Source: Candidatus Dechloromonas phosphorivorans (GTDB lineage: Bacteria > Pseudomonadota > Gammaproteobacteria > Burkholderiales > Rhodocyclaceae). From it: DNA of 64,000 nucleotides. The translations under genes and the position numbers were made by a program. The stretch covers positions 412,501 through 476,500 of the forward strand of contig JADKIP010000015.1 of the NCBI GenBank assembly GCA_016721185.1, read 5' to 3'. This document shows, one piece after another, positions 1 through 8,305 of the stretch (position 1 is the first letter of the stretch; every line of letters starts with the position of its first letter). The notes below the pieces were generated by a model. The model made no database searches. It had not been told where the DNA came from and worked only from the letters and a program-made list of their open reading frames with translations.

Positions 1-678
1 ATTCGCGGTATGGCGTCAGCATTTTCTCCTGAGTATGTTCAGTTGGCGTATCAGATTGCCAGTCATGGTCGTAAAGAGCTTTCCGTCGCACCTGACGAGT
101 ACGCTGGATTCGTCATGACATTGCTCAGGTTGCATGCATTTCGCCCGAGCAGCGTTGCTGACGTTATTTCCTCTGTGGCGCCTCGTTTGCGATTGAATGA
201 GTCTGCAGCAACGAGCCCTGCTTTAACCATTGCCCCGGTGCAGCTTGCTGCCAGTAATTCTGCGCTGTCCGGTATCTTGGAGTCGTCGAAGCAGCCTCAG
301 GAGCACGATTGGCATCAAATTGTCGCGTCGTTGTCATTAACGGGCTTGCCGCGCACGCTTGCGCAGCATTGTGAATTACGTCAATTCAAAGATGGCGAGT
401 GTTTGTTGCGTATTGCCCCGGCACATGCTCATTTGCAGATGAAGCCGGGGCCTGAAAAATTGCAGCGGTCGCTAAGCGAATATTTTGGCCAGCCATTGTT
501 GCTTCGCTTCGAGCTGGCACAATCGGATGCAAATACTCCTGCGGAAACGGCAAGCCGTGAAAAGCAGAAGCGTCTCAGCGGGGCTATTTCCTCAATAGAG
601 CAGGATGTGTTTGTCCGTGATGTCATTGAGACATTTGATGCGTCACTTGTTGAGTCCTCTATCAAACCCATAGACTAA
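1..678 (+). CDS. dnaX: DNA polymerase III subunit gamma/tau, C-terminal part (5' end outside window)
   Basis: The reading frame is open from base 1 and ends with TAA at 676-678, so the window holds only the last ~225 residues of DnaX. This region is the tau-specific C-terminus, which contacts the polymerase alpha subunit; the AAA+ ATPase part lies upstream of the window. The segment from DWHQIVASLSLTGLPRTLAQ to the LLLRFEL strand matches the tau C-terminal domain as I know it. The first Met at base 10 is internal, not a start. The neighbours ybaB and recR follow directly, which is the classic dnaX-ybaB-recR order and supports the call. Confidence 0.85.
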   Translation: MRGMASAFSPEYVQLAYQIASHGRKELSVAPDEYAGFVMTLLRLHAFRPSSVADVISSVAPRLRLNESAATSPALTIAPVQLAASNSALSGILESSKQPQEHDWHQIVASLSLTGLPRTLAQHCELRQFKDGECLLRIAPAHAHLQMKPGPEKLQRSLSEYFGQPLLLRFELAQSDANTPAETASREKQKRLSGAISSIEQDVFVRDVIETFDASLVESSIKPID

Positions 679-695
679 CGAATGGAGTAATCGAA

Positions 696-1019
696 ATGAT
701 GAAGGGTGGTCTTGCCGGCCTCATGAAGCAGGCGCAGGTAATGCAGGAAAACATGAAAAAGGGTCAGGAACAATTGGCTCAAATTGAAGTTGAAGGTCAG
801 GCAGGAGCGGGGATGGTCAAGGTTGTTATGACCTGCTCACATGACGTTCGCCGTGTGAGTATTGATCCTACAGTAATGGATGATCGAGAAATGCTTGAAG
901 ACTTGATTGCGGCGGCGGTTAACGATGCCATGCGACGTGGTGAGGCGCTCAGTCAGGAAAAAATGTCAGGGTTCACGGCAGGGCTTAATTTGCCTCCAGG
1001 TTTCAAGCTCCCCTTCTAG
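696..1019 (+). CDS. ybaB: YbaB/EbfC family nucleoid-associated protein
   Basis: A 107-residue protein beginning MMKGGLAGLMKQAQ and ending in the family's PPGFKLPF tail. YbaB/EbfC proteins are small dimeric DNA-binding proteins that coat the nucleoid. The N-terminal helix (residues 5-35) is Met/Gln/Lys-rich as in homologues. It lies 17 bp after dnaX and its stop abuts the GTG of recR, so the three genes are probably co-transcribed. Length and synteny are typical and nothing is unusual. Confidence 0.95.
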   Translation: MMKGGLAGLMKQAQVMQENMKKGQEQLAQIEVEGQAGAGMVKVVMTCSHDVRRVSIDPTVMDDREMLEDLIAAAVNDAMRRGEALSQEKMSGFTAGLNLPPGFKLPF

Positions 1020-1619
1020 GTGAACCCTTCCGGTCTTGAGGCGCTGATTGAGGCGCTGCGTTGTTTGCCGGGGGTTGGGCCAAAATCGGCTCAGCGCATG
1101 GCTTATCACCTTTTGCAATATGATCGGCAAGGCGCTCAACGTCTTGGTGACGCGGTGCAGCATGCGTTGCTGGCTATCCGACGATGTCGGCGCTGTAATA
1201 CATTCACCGAGGCAGATATCTGTCAACGATGTGTCTCGACTCATCGTGACGCTTCTCTGCTTTGCGTTGTTGAGACGCCCGTTGATATGAACATGATGGA
1301 GCAAACCCAAGCCTATCAGGGTCTTTATTACGTTTTGATGGGGCGAATTTCTCCGCTTGATGGTGTTGGTGCTCGTGAGCTTGGTCTTGAGCAGCTCATG
1401 GCTCGCGCACTCGACGGTGTGGTCACCGAAGTTATTCTGGCCACCAACTTCACCAATGAAGGTGAGGCCACGGCACATTACGTGACAGCCTTGCTGGGCT
1501 CAAAGGGGCTATCTGTGACCCGCATTGCTCGAGGTGTGCCCGTCGGTGGAGAGCTCGAGTATGTCGATAGTGGAACGCTTGCGCAATCACTACGTGAGCG
1601 TAAAACGTATCTACGCTGA
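1020..1619 (+). CDS. recR: Recombination mediator protein RecR
   Basis: A 199-residue protein starting with GTG immediately after the ybaB stop. RecR works with RecF/RecO to load RecA at single-strand gaps. Visible features are the helix-hairpin-helix motif near the N-terminus (CLPGVGPKSAQRMAYHLL, about residues 15-32), a four-Cys zinc finger (C-x2-C then C-x2-C, about residues 57-72) and the Toprim region containing VVETPVD, ending with RGVPVGGELEYVDSGTL. Length and order of domains are standard. It ends the dnaX-ybaB-recR unit; 83 bp later petA begins. Confidence 0.96.
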   Translation: MNPSGLEALIEALRCLPGVGPKSAQRMAYHLLQYDRQGAQRLGDAVQHALLAIRRCRRCNTFTEADICQRCVSTHRDASLLCVVETPVDMNMMEQTQAYQGLYYVLMGRISPLDGVGARELGLEQLMARALDGVVTEVILATNFTNEGEATAHYVTALLGSKGLSVTRIARGVPVGGELEYVDSGTLAQSLRERKTYLR

Positions 1620-1626
1620 CAACAGC

Positions 1627-1655
1627 TTTTATCGCAGGGTCGGATGTCGTATAAT
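1627..1655 (+). promoter_or_regulatory. Putative sigma-70 promoter of petABC
   Basis: A perfect -10 hexamer TATAAT lies at 1650-1655, 47 bp upstream of the petA ATG. The -35 position (1627-1632, TTTTAT) is a poor match. It is the only clear promoter-like sequence in the 83-bp recR-petA gap, so it is the best candidate for the bc1 operon. Confidence 0.5.
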
Positions 1656-1702
1656 CCAGCGTTTATTTTTAATCCCATCCAATTCCTTTAGGGGTCAGCG
1701 TT

Positions 1703-2299
1703 ATGAGCAAACAAGGAAAAATGGACTGTGGTAGACGGCGTTTGATCGTTGCTACCGCGGCCGTGGGCGGAGTGGGTGCAGTTGCTGCACTCGTGCCGTT
1801 CGTGTCCAGCTTGCTTCCATCCGAACGCGCCAAGGCAGCAGGCGCTCCGGTCGAAGTCGATATCAGCAAGCTCGAGCCGGGTCAAATGATGACCGTTGAA
1901 TGGCGCGGCAAGCCAGTCTGGATTATCAATCGCACAAAAGAAATGCTCGAAACGCTGACCAAGCTGAGTGATGCCGTCGCTGATCCGAAGTCGGAAAAGG
2001 ATCAGCAGCCAGCCTATGCCAAGAACGATACCCGTTCGATTAAGCCTGAGCTGATGGTTGTGGTCGGTATTTGTACCCACTTGGGTTGCTCGCCGTCCTC
2101 CAAGTTCAAGTCGGGTGCGGACGAAGGAATGCCTGGCGACTGGCTTGGTGGCTTCCTTTGCCCCTGCCACGGATCAACCTTCGACTTTGCCGGCCGAGTT
2201 TATAAATCAAAGCCAGCTCCGACGAATCTCGAAGTGCCGCCGCACGTGTATCTCTCGGATACCCGTATCATCATCGGCGAAGACAAGAAGGGAGCATAG
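1703..2299 (+). CDS. petA: Ubiquinol-cytochrome c reductase iron-sulfur (Rieske) subunit
   Basis: A 198-residue Rieske protein of the cytochrome bc1 complex, which passes electrons from ubiquinol to cytochrome c1 in the periplasmic half of the inner membrane. The N-terminus has a twin-arginine-like signal/anchor (GRRRLIVATAAVGG, about residues 10-23) followed by one hydrophobic segment. The [2Fe-2S] ligands are in CTHLGC (about residues 124-129) and CPCHGS (about 153-158). It heads petABC, with 2 bp between its stop and petB. Confidence 0.97.
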   Translation: MSKQGKMDCGRRRLIVATAAVGGVGAVAALVPFVSSLLPSERAKAAGAPVEVDISKLEPGQMMTVEWRGKPVWIINRTKEMLETLTKLSDAVADPKSEKDQQPAYAKNDTRSIKPELMVVVGICTHLGCSPSSKFKSGADEGMPGDWLGGFLCPCHGSTFDFAGRVYKSKPAPTNLEVPPHVYLSDTRIIIGEDKKGA

Positions 2300-2301
2300 A
2301 A

Positions 2302-3603
2302 ATGGCTGCTGGCAATTTCGAAAAATACAAATCTGACGGCTCGCTCGGCGGAAATGCTCTTGAGTGGTTGGATGCCCGTTTCCCGGCAACTTCACTTTGG
2401 AAAGGTCATCTTTCCGAGTATTATTGCCCGAAGAACTTCAACTTCTGGTATTTCTTTGGTTCGCTCGCCTTGCTGGTGCTGGTCATACAGATCGTTACCG
2501 GTATTTTCCTAGTCATGCATTACAAGCCGGATGCCGCGCTGAACGCAAATGGTGTGCCTATTGCATTCGCTTCGGTTGAATACATCATGCGTGATGTGCC
2601 CGGCGGTTGGCTGATTCGCTACATGCATTCGACAGGCGCTTCGGCCTTTTTCATTGTCGTTTACCTGCATATGTTCCGTGGCTTGATTTACGGTTCATAT
2701 CGTAAGCCCCGTGAACTGACCTGGCTGTTTGGCGTGGGTATTTTCCTGGTTTTGATGGGCGAAGCGTTCTTCGGCTATCTCTTGCCATGGGGACAGATGT
2801 CCTACTGGGGCGCGCAGGTCATTGTCAATCTGTTCTCGGCGATTCCGGTCATCGGCTCCGATTTGTCACTGATCATTCGCGGTGACTTCGTTGTGGGTGA
2901 TGCAACGCTGAACCGTTTCTTCTCCTTCCACGTGATTGCTTTCCCGCTCGTGCTGGTTGGCTTGGTGGCAGCCCACGTATTGGCTTTGCACGAAACCGGT
3001 TCAAATAACCCGGATGGTGTCGAGATCAAAGCTAACAAGGATGAAAACGGTATTCCGCGTGACGGCATTCCATTCCACCCTTATTACACGGTGAAGGATA
3101 TTGTGGGGGTCGTCGTTTTCCTCATGGTCTTCTCTGCTGTCATGTTCTTCGCACCAGAGGGTGGTGGTTACTTCCTTGAGACGCCTAACTTCTATCCCGC
3201 TGATCCGCTGAAGACGCCGCCGCATATCGCGCCGGTCTGGTACTTCACGCCTTACTACTCGATTCTTCGGGCGATGGTTTGGAACTTCTTCGGGCTTGAT
3301 GCAAAGTTCTGGGGCGTTGTTGGCATGGGGGCTTCGGTCGTTATTTTCGCCTTGCTTCCTTGGCTCGACCGTAGTCCAGTGAAGTCGATCCGTTATCGCG
3401 GCCCGATCACTAAAGTAATGATTGGTCTTTTCGTAATTTGCTTCTTCATTCTCGGCTACTTGGGAACGCTTTCACCATCGCCAATGGGTGAGGTGATTTC
3501 GCAAATCTGCACGGTTTTCTATTTTGGGTTCTTCCTCGGTATGCCTTGGTGGTCCCGGATGGACAAGTTCAAGCCGGTGCCTGAACGCGTGACGATGAAG
3601 TGA
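2302..3603 (+). CDS. petB: Cytochrome b subunit of the bc1 complex
   Basis: A 433-residue polytopic membrane protein with eight or so hydrophobic helices. The b-haem ligands are visible as two His pairs 14-15 residues apart: in RYMHS...YLHMF (about His109/His123) and in SFHVIAF...AAHVLAL (about His210/His225). The quinol-oxidation motif usually written PEWY is PVWY here (in HIAPVWYFTPYYSILR), a form I expect in betaproteobacteria. It sits between petA and petC. Confidence 0.97.
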   Translation: MAAGNFEKYKSDGSLGGNALEWLDARFPATSLWKGHLSEYYCPKNFNFWYFFGSLALLVLVIQIVTGIFLVMHYKPDAALNANGVPIAFASVEYIMRDVPGGWLIRYMHSTGASAFFIVVYLHMFRGLIYGSYRKPRELTWLFGVGIFLVLMGEAFFGYLLPWGQMSYWGAQVIVNLFSAIPVIGSDLSLIIRGDFVVGDATLNRFFSFHVIAFPLVLVGLVAAHVLALHETGSNNPDGVEIKANKDENGIPRDGIPFHPYYTVKDIVGVVVFLMVFSAVMFFAPEGGGYFLETPNFYPADPLKTPPHIAPVWYFTPYYSILRAMVWNFFGLDAKFWGVVGMGASVVIFALLPWLDRSPVKSIRYRGPITKVMIGLFVICFFILGYLGTLSPSPMGEVISQICTVFYFGFFLGMPWWSRMDKFKPVPERVTMK

Positions 3604-3613
3604 GGATGAAAAA

Positions 3614-4333
3614 ATGAAAAAATTTCTGATCGCATTACTCTTCGCACCGGTGATGGCATTTGCCAGCACCGGTGGAGCGCCCATCGACAAGTGGCCTGGT
3701 TCTGTTAGCGATAAGGCTGCACTGCAAAACGGTGCAAAATTGTTCGTCAATTACTGCTTGAATTGCCACGGCGCATCCTACATGCGTTACCAAAACCTGG
3801 TGGCTTTGGGGCTGAGTGAACAGCAGGTCAAAGACAACCTGATGTTCACCTCCGACAAAATCGGTGAATTGATGCGCATCGCGGCGCGTGCTGATGAGCA
3901 AAAACAGTGGTTTGGGGCAACCCCACCTGATTTGACCATCATCACCCGGGCTCGCGGTGAGGCAGGTAATGCGGGAGCCGGCGCTGACTGGGTTTACACC
4001 TATTTGCGTTCGTTTTACCGTGATGAGAATCGCCCGACTGGCTGGAACAACACCGTTTTTGAGAATGTGGGTATGCCGCACGTTCTCTACGGTCTGCAAG
4101 GTCAGCAAGTCTTGAATCACGAAACGCACAAGTTGGAAGTAGCGGTTCCGGGTCAAATGGCACCCGCTGAATTTGACAAGGCTGTTTCTGATCTGGTTGG
4201 CTTCATGGTGTGGATGGGCGAACCGCAACAGGAATTCCGCCGCAAACTCGGTTTCTTTGTACTCGCCTTCCTGGGCTTGCTCTTCGTGGTTGCTTACGCA
4301 CTGAAGAAGGAATACTGGAAAGATATTCACTGA
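3614..4333 (+). CDS. petC: Cytochrome c1
   Basis: A 239-residue protein with a cleavable-looking signal (MKKFLIALLFAPVMAFAST), a single c-type haem motif CLNCH at about residues 47-51, and a C-terminal membrane anchor (FFVLAFLGLLFVVAYALKKEYW). It is the third subunit of the bc1 complex and donates electrons to soluble cytochrome c in the periplasm. It starts 10 bp after petB and is followed by a large hairpin before sspA, so it closes the pet operon. Confidence 0.97.
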   Translation: MKKFLIALLFAPVMAFASTGGAPIDKWPGSVSDKAALQNGAKLFVNYCLNCHGASYMRYQNLVALGLSEQQVKDNLMFTSDKIGELMRIAARADEQKQWFGATPPDLTIITRARGEAGNAGAGADWVYTYLRSFYRDENRPTGWNNTVFENVGMPHVLYGLQGQQVLNHETHKLEVAVPGQMAPAEFDKAVSDLVGFMVWMGEPQQEFRRKLGFFVLAFLGLLFVVAYALKKEYWKDIH

Positions 4334-4352
4334 TCCATCCAGGATCAGCTAA

Positions 4353-4391
4353 CGGCATCGCGGGTTGGCCTTTGGCCGGCCCCCGATGCCG
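4353..4391 (+). terminator. Large hairpin between petC and sspA, probable terminator
   Basis: CGGCATCG (4353-4360) pairs with CGATGCCG (4384-4391), enclosing a second GGCC-ttt-GGCC stem. Only a weak T-run follows, so termination may be partial and sspA could receive some pet read-through. Confidence 0.55.
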
Positions 4392-4416
4392 AATCGCATT
4401 TTGAGGGTTACCACAA

Positions 4417-5013
4417 ATGATGAATCTTTATTCGGGCACAACCTGCCCCTTTAGTCATCGCTGCCGTATTGTCCTTTTTGAAAAGGGCATGGATTTTCAG
4501 GTGATTGATGTCGATCTGTTTAACAAACCGGAAGAAATGGCTGCCATCAACCCGCACAACCGCGTGCCGGTGTTGGTTGAGCGCGATCTGGTTCTGTTCG
4601 AGCCGAATATCATTAATGAATACATTGACGAACGTTTCCCGCATCCACAACTGATGCCGGCTGACCCGATCATGCGTGCCCGGGCTCGCCAGCTTTTGGT
4701 GGGCATGGAGCGCGAGATCTTTTCCTTCATGGAATTGATTGAAAAGAACGGCAAAACGGCCGACAAGGCGCGTCAGGAAATCCGGGCACGTTTGACCGAG
4801 ATCATTCCGATCTTCAATAAGCAGAAATTCATGTTGGGCGATGAGTTTTCCATGCTCGACGTCGCGATCGCACCGCTGCTATGGCGTCTCGATCACTATG
4901 GCATTGATCTCGGCAAGGCTGCCGCGCCGTTGATGAAGTACGCCGAGCGTATTTTCAGCCGTCAGGGTTTCATTGACGCGCTGACGCCGTCTGAAAAGGC
5001 CATGCGCAAATAA
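4417..5013 (+). CDS. sspA: Stringent starvation protein A (glutathione S-transferase fold)
   Basis: A 198-residue GST-fold protein that binds RNA polymerase in enterobacteria. The thioredoxin-like N-terminal domain begins MMNLYSGTTCPFSHRCRIVL, and the all-helical C-terminal domain follows from about residue 85. The NPHNRVPVLVERDLVLFEP segment corresponds to the GST thiol-binding loop. Directly followed, 3 bp after its stop, by sspB. The petABC-sspAB order is common in betaproteobacteria and supports the assignment. The first of the two Met codons was taken as start. Confidence 0.93.
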   Translation: MMNLYSGTTCPFSHRCRIVLFEKGMDFQVIDVDLFNKPEEMAAINPHNRVPVLVERDLVLFEPNIINEYIDERFPHPQLMPADPIMRARARQLLVGMEREIFSFMELIEKNGKTADKARQEIRARLTEIIPIFNKQKFMLGDEFSMLDVAIAPLLWRLDHYGIDLGKAAAPLMKYAERIFSRQGFIDALTPSEKAMRK

Positions 5014-5016
5014 GCT

Positions 5017-5436
5017 ATGGGGCTTCCATCTACCAAACCTTATCTGCTGCGTGCCATTTGGGAGTGGTGCTGCGATAACGGCTTTACGCCCAATATCGCG
5101 GTTCAGGTTGATTTGCGCACTAGAGTGCCGCGTGAATTCATCAATGATGGTCAAATCGTCCTTAATATTGGGCCGGATGCGACCAGCCAGTTTCAAATTG
5201 GCAACGAATTGATTGAGTTTCAGGCGCGGTTTGGTGGTGTTTCTCGCAAAATATCCGTACCGGTCGAGCAAGTGTCTGCGATTTATTCGCGGGAAAACGG
5301 CGCGGGGATGGCTTTTGAGATTGAGGCGGGTTCTGATGCCGAGATTTTAGAAACGCCGGATGACGATTTAACACCTGAGCCACCTGAGCCGCCACGCCCA
5401 GAAGGAGGGCGTCCCAAGTTGCAACGCATCAAATAG
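5017..5436 (+). CDS. sspB: ClpXP adaptor SspB
   Basis: A 139-residue protein. Residues 1-105 form the SspB fold that binds ssrA tags (STKPYLLRAIWEWCCDNGFTP near the start, SAIYSRENGAGMAFE near the end). A Pro/Glu-rich linker follows, and the C-terminus GRPKLQRIK fits the short basic tail that docks SspB to ClpX. Translationally close to sspA and ended by a strong terminator 25 bp downstream. Confidence 0.93.
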   Translation: MGLPSTKPYLLRAIWEWCCDNGFTPNIAVQVDLRTRVPREFINDGQIVLNIGPDATSQFQIGNELIEFQARFGGVSRKISVPVEQVSAIYSRENGAGMAFEIEAGSDAEILETPDDDLTPEPPEPPRPEGGRPKLQRIK

Positions 5437-5461
5437 GGACGACTGCTGCGGTCGACGCACC

Positions 5462-5500
5462 AAAACAGGGCAAATTCATTTTGGATTTGCCCTGTTTTTT
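5462..5500 (+). terminator. Rho-independent terminator of sspAB
   Basis: ACAGGGCAAAT (5465-5475) and ATTTGCCCTGT (5485-5495) form a perfect 11-bp stem with a 9-nt loop, followed by a T-run to 5500. It also insulates nasA, whose sigma-54 promoter begins 25 bp further on. Confidence 0.93.
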
Positions 5501-5524
5501 GTTTAAGCCCATGATTTTTAAAGG

Positions 5525-5540
5525 TGGCATGGCTGTTGCT
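5525..5540 (+). promoter_or_regulatory. Sigma-54 (RpoN) promoter of nasA
   Basis: TGGCAT-GGCTG-TTGC has the -24 GG and -12 GC elements with the required 5-bp spacing. A start about 12 bp after the GC would leave a leader of only ~13 nt before the nasA ATG at 5564, so there is no room for an RNA-hairpin control element here. A weak NtrC-like site (CGCACC-N5-AGGGCA, 5456-5472) lies upstream, inside the sspAB terminator. Confidence 0.8.
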
Positions 5541-5563
5541 GTAGTCATCCCGGAAGGAAAATC

Positions 5564-8287
5564 ATGAAAACTGAAGTCAAATCCACCTGTTGTTATTGCG
5601 GCGTCGGTTGCGGCGTGCTCATCGAAACCGATAACGGCACAATTTCCGGGGTCCGCGGCGACCCTGCACATCCCGCTAATCGAGGCCGTCTTTGTACCAA
5701 AGGGGCAACGCTGCATTTGACCGCGGACTCAAGCTATCGCCTGCAATTTCCGGAGAAGCGCGAGAATCGTGGCGCAAATCGTCAACGCATTTCCTGGGAC
5801 GCGGCGCTGGACGAAGCGGCAACGCGCTTTGCCGAAACTATCCGGGCACATGGCCCTGATTCGGTCGCTTTCTATATATCCGGTCAATTGATGACCGAAG
5901 ATTATTACGTCTTTAACAAGTTGGCTAAAGGATTGATCGGCACCAACAACGTCGACACCAATTCGCGACTTTGCATGTCGTCAGCCGTTGCCGGTTATAA
6001 ACAGACCTTGGGTGCTGACGCGCCGCCTTGTAGCTACGAAGACATTTTGCAAGCAGAGGTGATTTTCATCGCCGGGGCCAACCCGGCGGTGGCGCATCCG
6101 ATTATTTTCCGTTTTATTGAAGATGCCAAGGCGGCGAATCCTGAGCTAAAGATCATTGTCGCCGACCCGCGTTTTTCGGAAAGCGCCGCGATCGCCGACC
6201 TCCATCTGGCGCTCAAGCCGGGGTCTGACATCGCCTTGTTCAACGGCATGCTTCATGTGCTGATCAATGAGGGGCTGGTCGATCAGTCCTACATCGAGGC
6301 GCATACCAGTGGCTTCAGCGCCCTGAGCGAAGTCGTGAAAAACTATTCGCCCGACGTGGTCGCCGAAATTTGCGGTCTTACGGTGGCCGATATTGTCCAA
6401 GCGGCGACGTGGTTTGGTCGTAGCAAGGCCGCGTTGTCGATGTATTGCCAGGGATTGAACCAGTCAGTCCACGGCACCCACAACAACGCCGGGATCATTC
6501 ACCTGCATTTGGCGACCGGGCAGGTCGGCAAGCCGGGCGCCGGCCCGTTCTCTTTGACCGGGCAACCGAATGCCATGGGCGGACGTGAAGTGGGTGGCTT
6601 GTCGAACCTGATGTCGGCCCACCGTGACCTCGGCAACCCGGCTCATCGCGCCGAGATGGCCCGTTTCTGGGGCGTGCCGTTTGTCCCCAGCCAACCAGGG
6701 AAGTCTGCGGTCGACCTCTTTAAAAGCCTGAAAACCGGCGAGATCAAGGCGGTGTGGATTGCCTGTACCAATCCGGCGCAGTCATTGCCGAATCAGGCGG
6801 CGGTGCGCGAAGCGCTGCAAGCGGCCGAGTATGTCGTCCTGCAGGAAGCCTATGGCAATACCGATACCGCTGACTACGCTGATTTATTGCTGCCCGCCAG
6901 CGGCTGGGGGGAAAAATACGGCACCGTGACCAATTCCGAGCGCTGCATTACCCGCGTCATGCCGGCTGTTCAGGCACCGGGTGAGGCGCGCCACGATTGG
7001 GAAATTGTGGTTGATTTCGCCCGTCGCCTTGGCCAGAAGCTGGATCATGCCGGGGCGCAAAAGCTTTTTCCTTATACCGATGCTGAAGCGATTTTTAACG
7101 AACATCGTGAAAGCACCCGTGGCCGCGATCTGGATATTACCGGTCTGAGTTACGCCTTGCTCGAAGTCAATGGCCCGCAACAGTGGCCCTATCCCGAAGG
7201 CGCGACCGCCGGCAAGGTTCGGCTTTATGAGGACGGCGTTTTTCCGACGCCTGATGGCAAGGCGCGCTTTGTCGCGATCGAGCATCAGCCGACCGCTGAA
7301 ACGACGACGCTCAATTTGCCGATCAGCCTGCTTTCAGGGCGGATGCGTGATCACTGGCACGGCATGAGCCGGACCGGGACAGTGCCACGCCTCTTCAATC
7401 TGGAAGACGAACCCTTGCTCGCGATGCATCCTTGCGACATGCGCCACCGTAGTCTCGAGGCCGGTGATTTGGTCAAAGTGACCAACGCCCGAGGCGCAAT
7501 GACCGTACGGGTCAGCGAAGGCGAGGGTCTGAAAAAAGGCCGCGCCTGGATACCCATGCATTGGGGCAATCAGTTCATGAATTCGCCGGGTGCCAATGCC
7601 GTGGCGAGCGATGCAACCGACCCCTTTTCAAAGCAACCCGAACTGAAACATGCGGCCGTGCAAATCACCAAACTCAAGCTGCCTTACCCGCTGGCGGTGG
7701 TGCGCAGTTGCGACAGTCAGGCGGCAGCGCTTGAATTGATGCAACGCGTCCGCAGTCTCCTCAGTACTTATCCCTATGCCACGGTTAATCTTTATGGCCG
7801 GAAGCGACCGCTGGTGGTTTTTCGTGCGGCGACCGAAGCACCCATTGAGGCCAATCTCATCGCCGAACTGGACCAGATATTCGGTATGGCAGGCGACGAA
7901 GGCGCGATTGTTTATGCCGATGCCAGCCGCAATGTCAGCAAAAAAGCCATTGCACTAGATGGCCGACTGCTTGGCGTACGGCTGGCTGGCGAGACCTTGG
8001 CACAGACCTGGTTGAAGCGTGCGATGGCTGAGGACGAACTCGGCGCCAATATGATCCGTTTTGCGTTGGCCCCCACGGCCAAAGCGCCCGGAAACATCGC
8101 GCCGCGCAATATTGTCTGCAAATGCGCTGATATCAGCGATGTGCAAATTCGCCAAGCCATTGCCGCCGGGGCCGATTTGCCGCAACTGCAGAACACGCTT
8201 AAGTGCGGTACGTTCTGCGGTTCATGCGTGCCTGAAATAAAGCGCATGGTGGCAGAATGCGAAACAAAACAAGCAGTGACAGCCTGA
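5564..8287 (+). CDS. nasA: Assimilatory nitrate reductase, catalytic subunit
   Basis: A 907-residue cytoplasmic molybdoenzyme reducing nitrate to nitrite. The N-terminus carries the [4Fe-4S] Cys set CCYCGVGCG (residues 9-17) with the fourth Cys in GRLCTKG (about 44). The bis-MGD molybdopterin domains follow (for example GQPNAMGGREVGG, and HWGNQFMNSPGANAVASDAT near residue 670). The C-terminal ~60 residues form a BFD-type [2Fe-2S] domain (VCKCADISD then KCGTFCGSCVPE), which marks the NasA/NarB-type enzyme that takes electrons internally. It is transcribed from a sigma-54 promoter and followed 18 bp later by ybiB. Confidence 0.95.
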   Translation: MKTEVKSTCCYCGVGCGVLIETDNGTISGVRGDPAHPANRGRLCTKGATLHLTADSSYRLQFPEKRENRGANRQRISWDAALDEAATRFAETIRAHGPDSVAFYISGQLMTEDYYVFNKLAKGLIGTNNVDTNSRLCMSSAVAGYKQTLGADAPPCSYEDILQAEVIFIAGANPAVAHPIIFRFIEDAKAANPELKIIVADPRFSESAAIADLHLALKPGSDIALFNGMLHVLINEGLVDQSYIEAHTSGFSALSEVVKNYSPDVVAEICGLTVADIVQAATWFGRSKAALSMYCQGLNQSVHGTHNNAGIIHLHLATGQVGKPGAGPFSLTGQPNAMGGREVGGLSNLMSAHRDLGNPAHRAEMARFWGVPFVPSQPGKSAVDLFKSLKTGEIKAVWIACTNPAQSLPNQAAVREALQAAEYVVLQEAYGNTDTADYADLLLPASGWGEKYGTVTNSERCITRVMPAVQAPGEARHDWEIVVDFARRLGQKLDHAGAQKLFPYTDAEAIFNEHRESTRGRDLDITGLSYALLEVNGPQQWPYPEGATAGKVRLYEDGVFPTPDGKARFVAIEHQPTAETTTLNLPISLLSGRMRDHWHGMSRTGTVPRLFNLEDEPLLAMHPCDMRHRSLEAGDLVKVTNARGAMTVRVSEGEGLKKGRAWIPMHWGNQFMNSPGANAVASDATDPFSKQPELKHAAVQITKLKLPYPLAVVRSCDSQAAALELMQRVRSLLSTYPYATVNLYGRKRPLVVFRAATEAPIEANLIAELDQIFGMAGDEGAIVYADASRNVSKKAIALDGRLLGVRLAGETLAQTWLKRAMAEDELGANMIRFALAPTAKAPGNIAPRNIVCKCADISDVQIRQAIAAGADLPQLQNTLKCGTFCGSCVPEIKRMVAECETKQAVTA

Positions 8288-8305
8288 TCGCTGCGAGAGG
8301 AGACT

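Noticed and set aside
5444..5456. TGCTGCGGTCGAC as an exact motif copy
   Set aside because: It differs by one base (G for A) from the 13-mer; counted only as a variant, although it recurs at 30766 and 62005.
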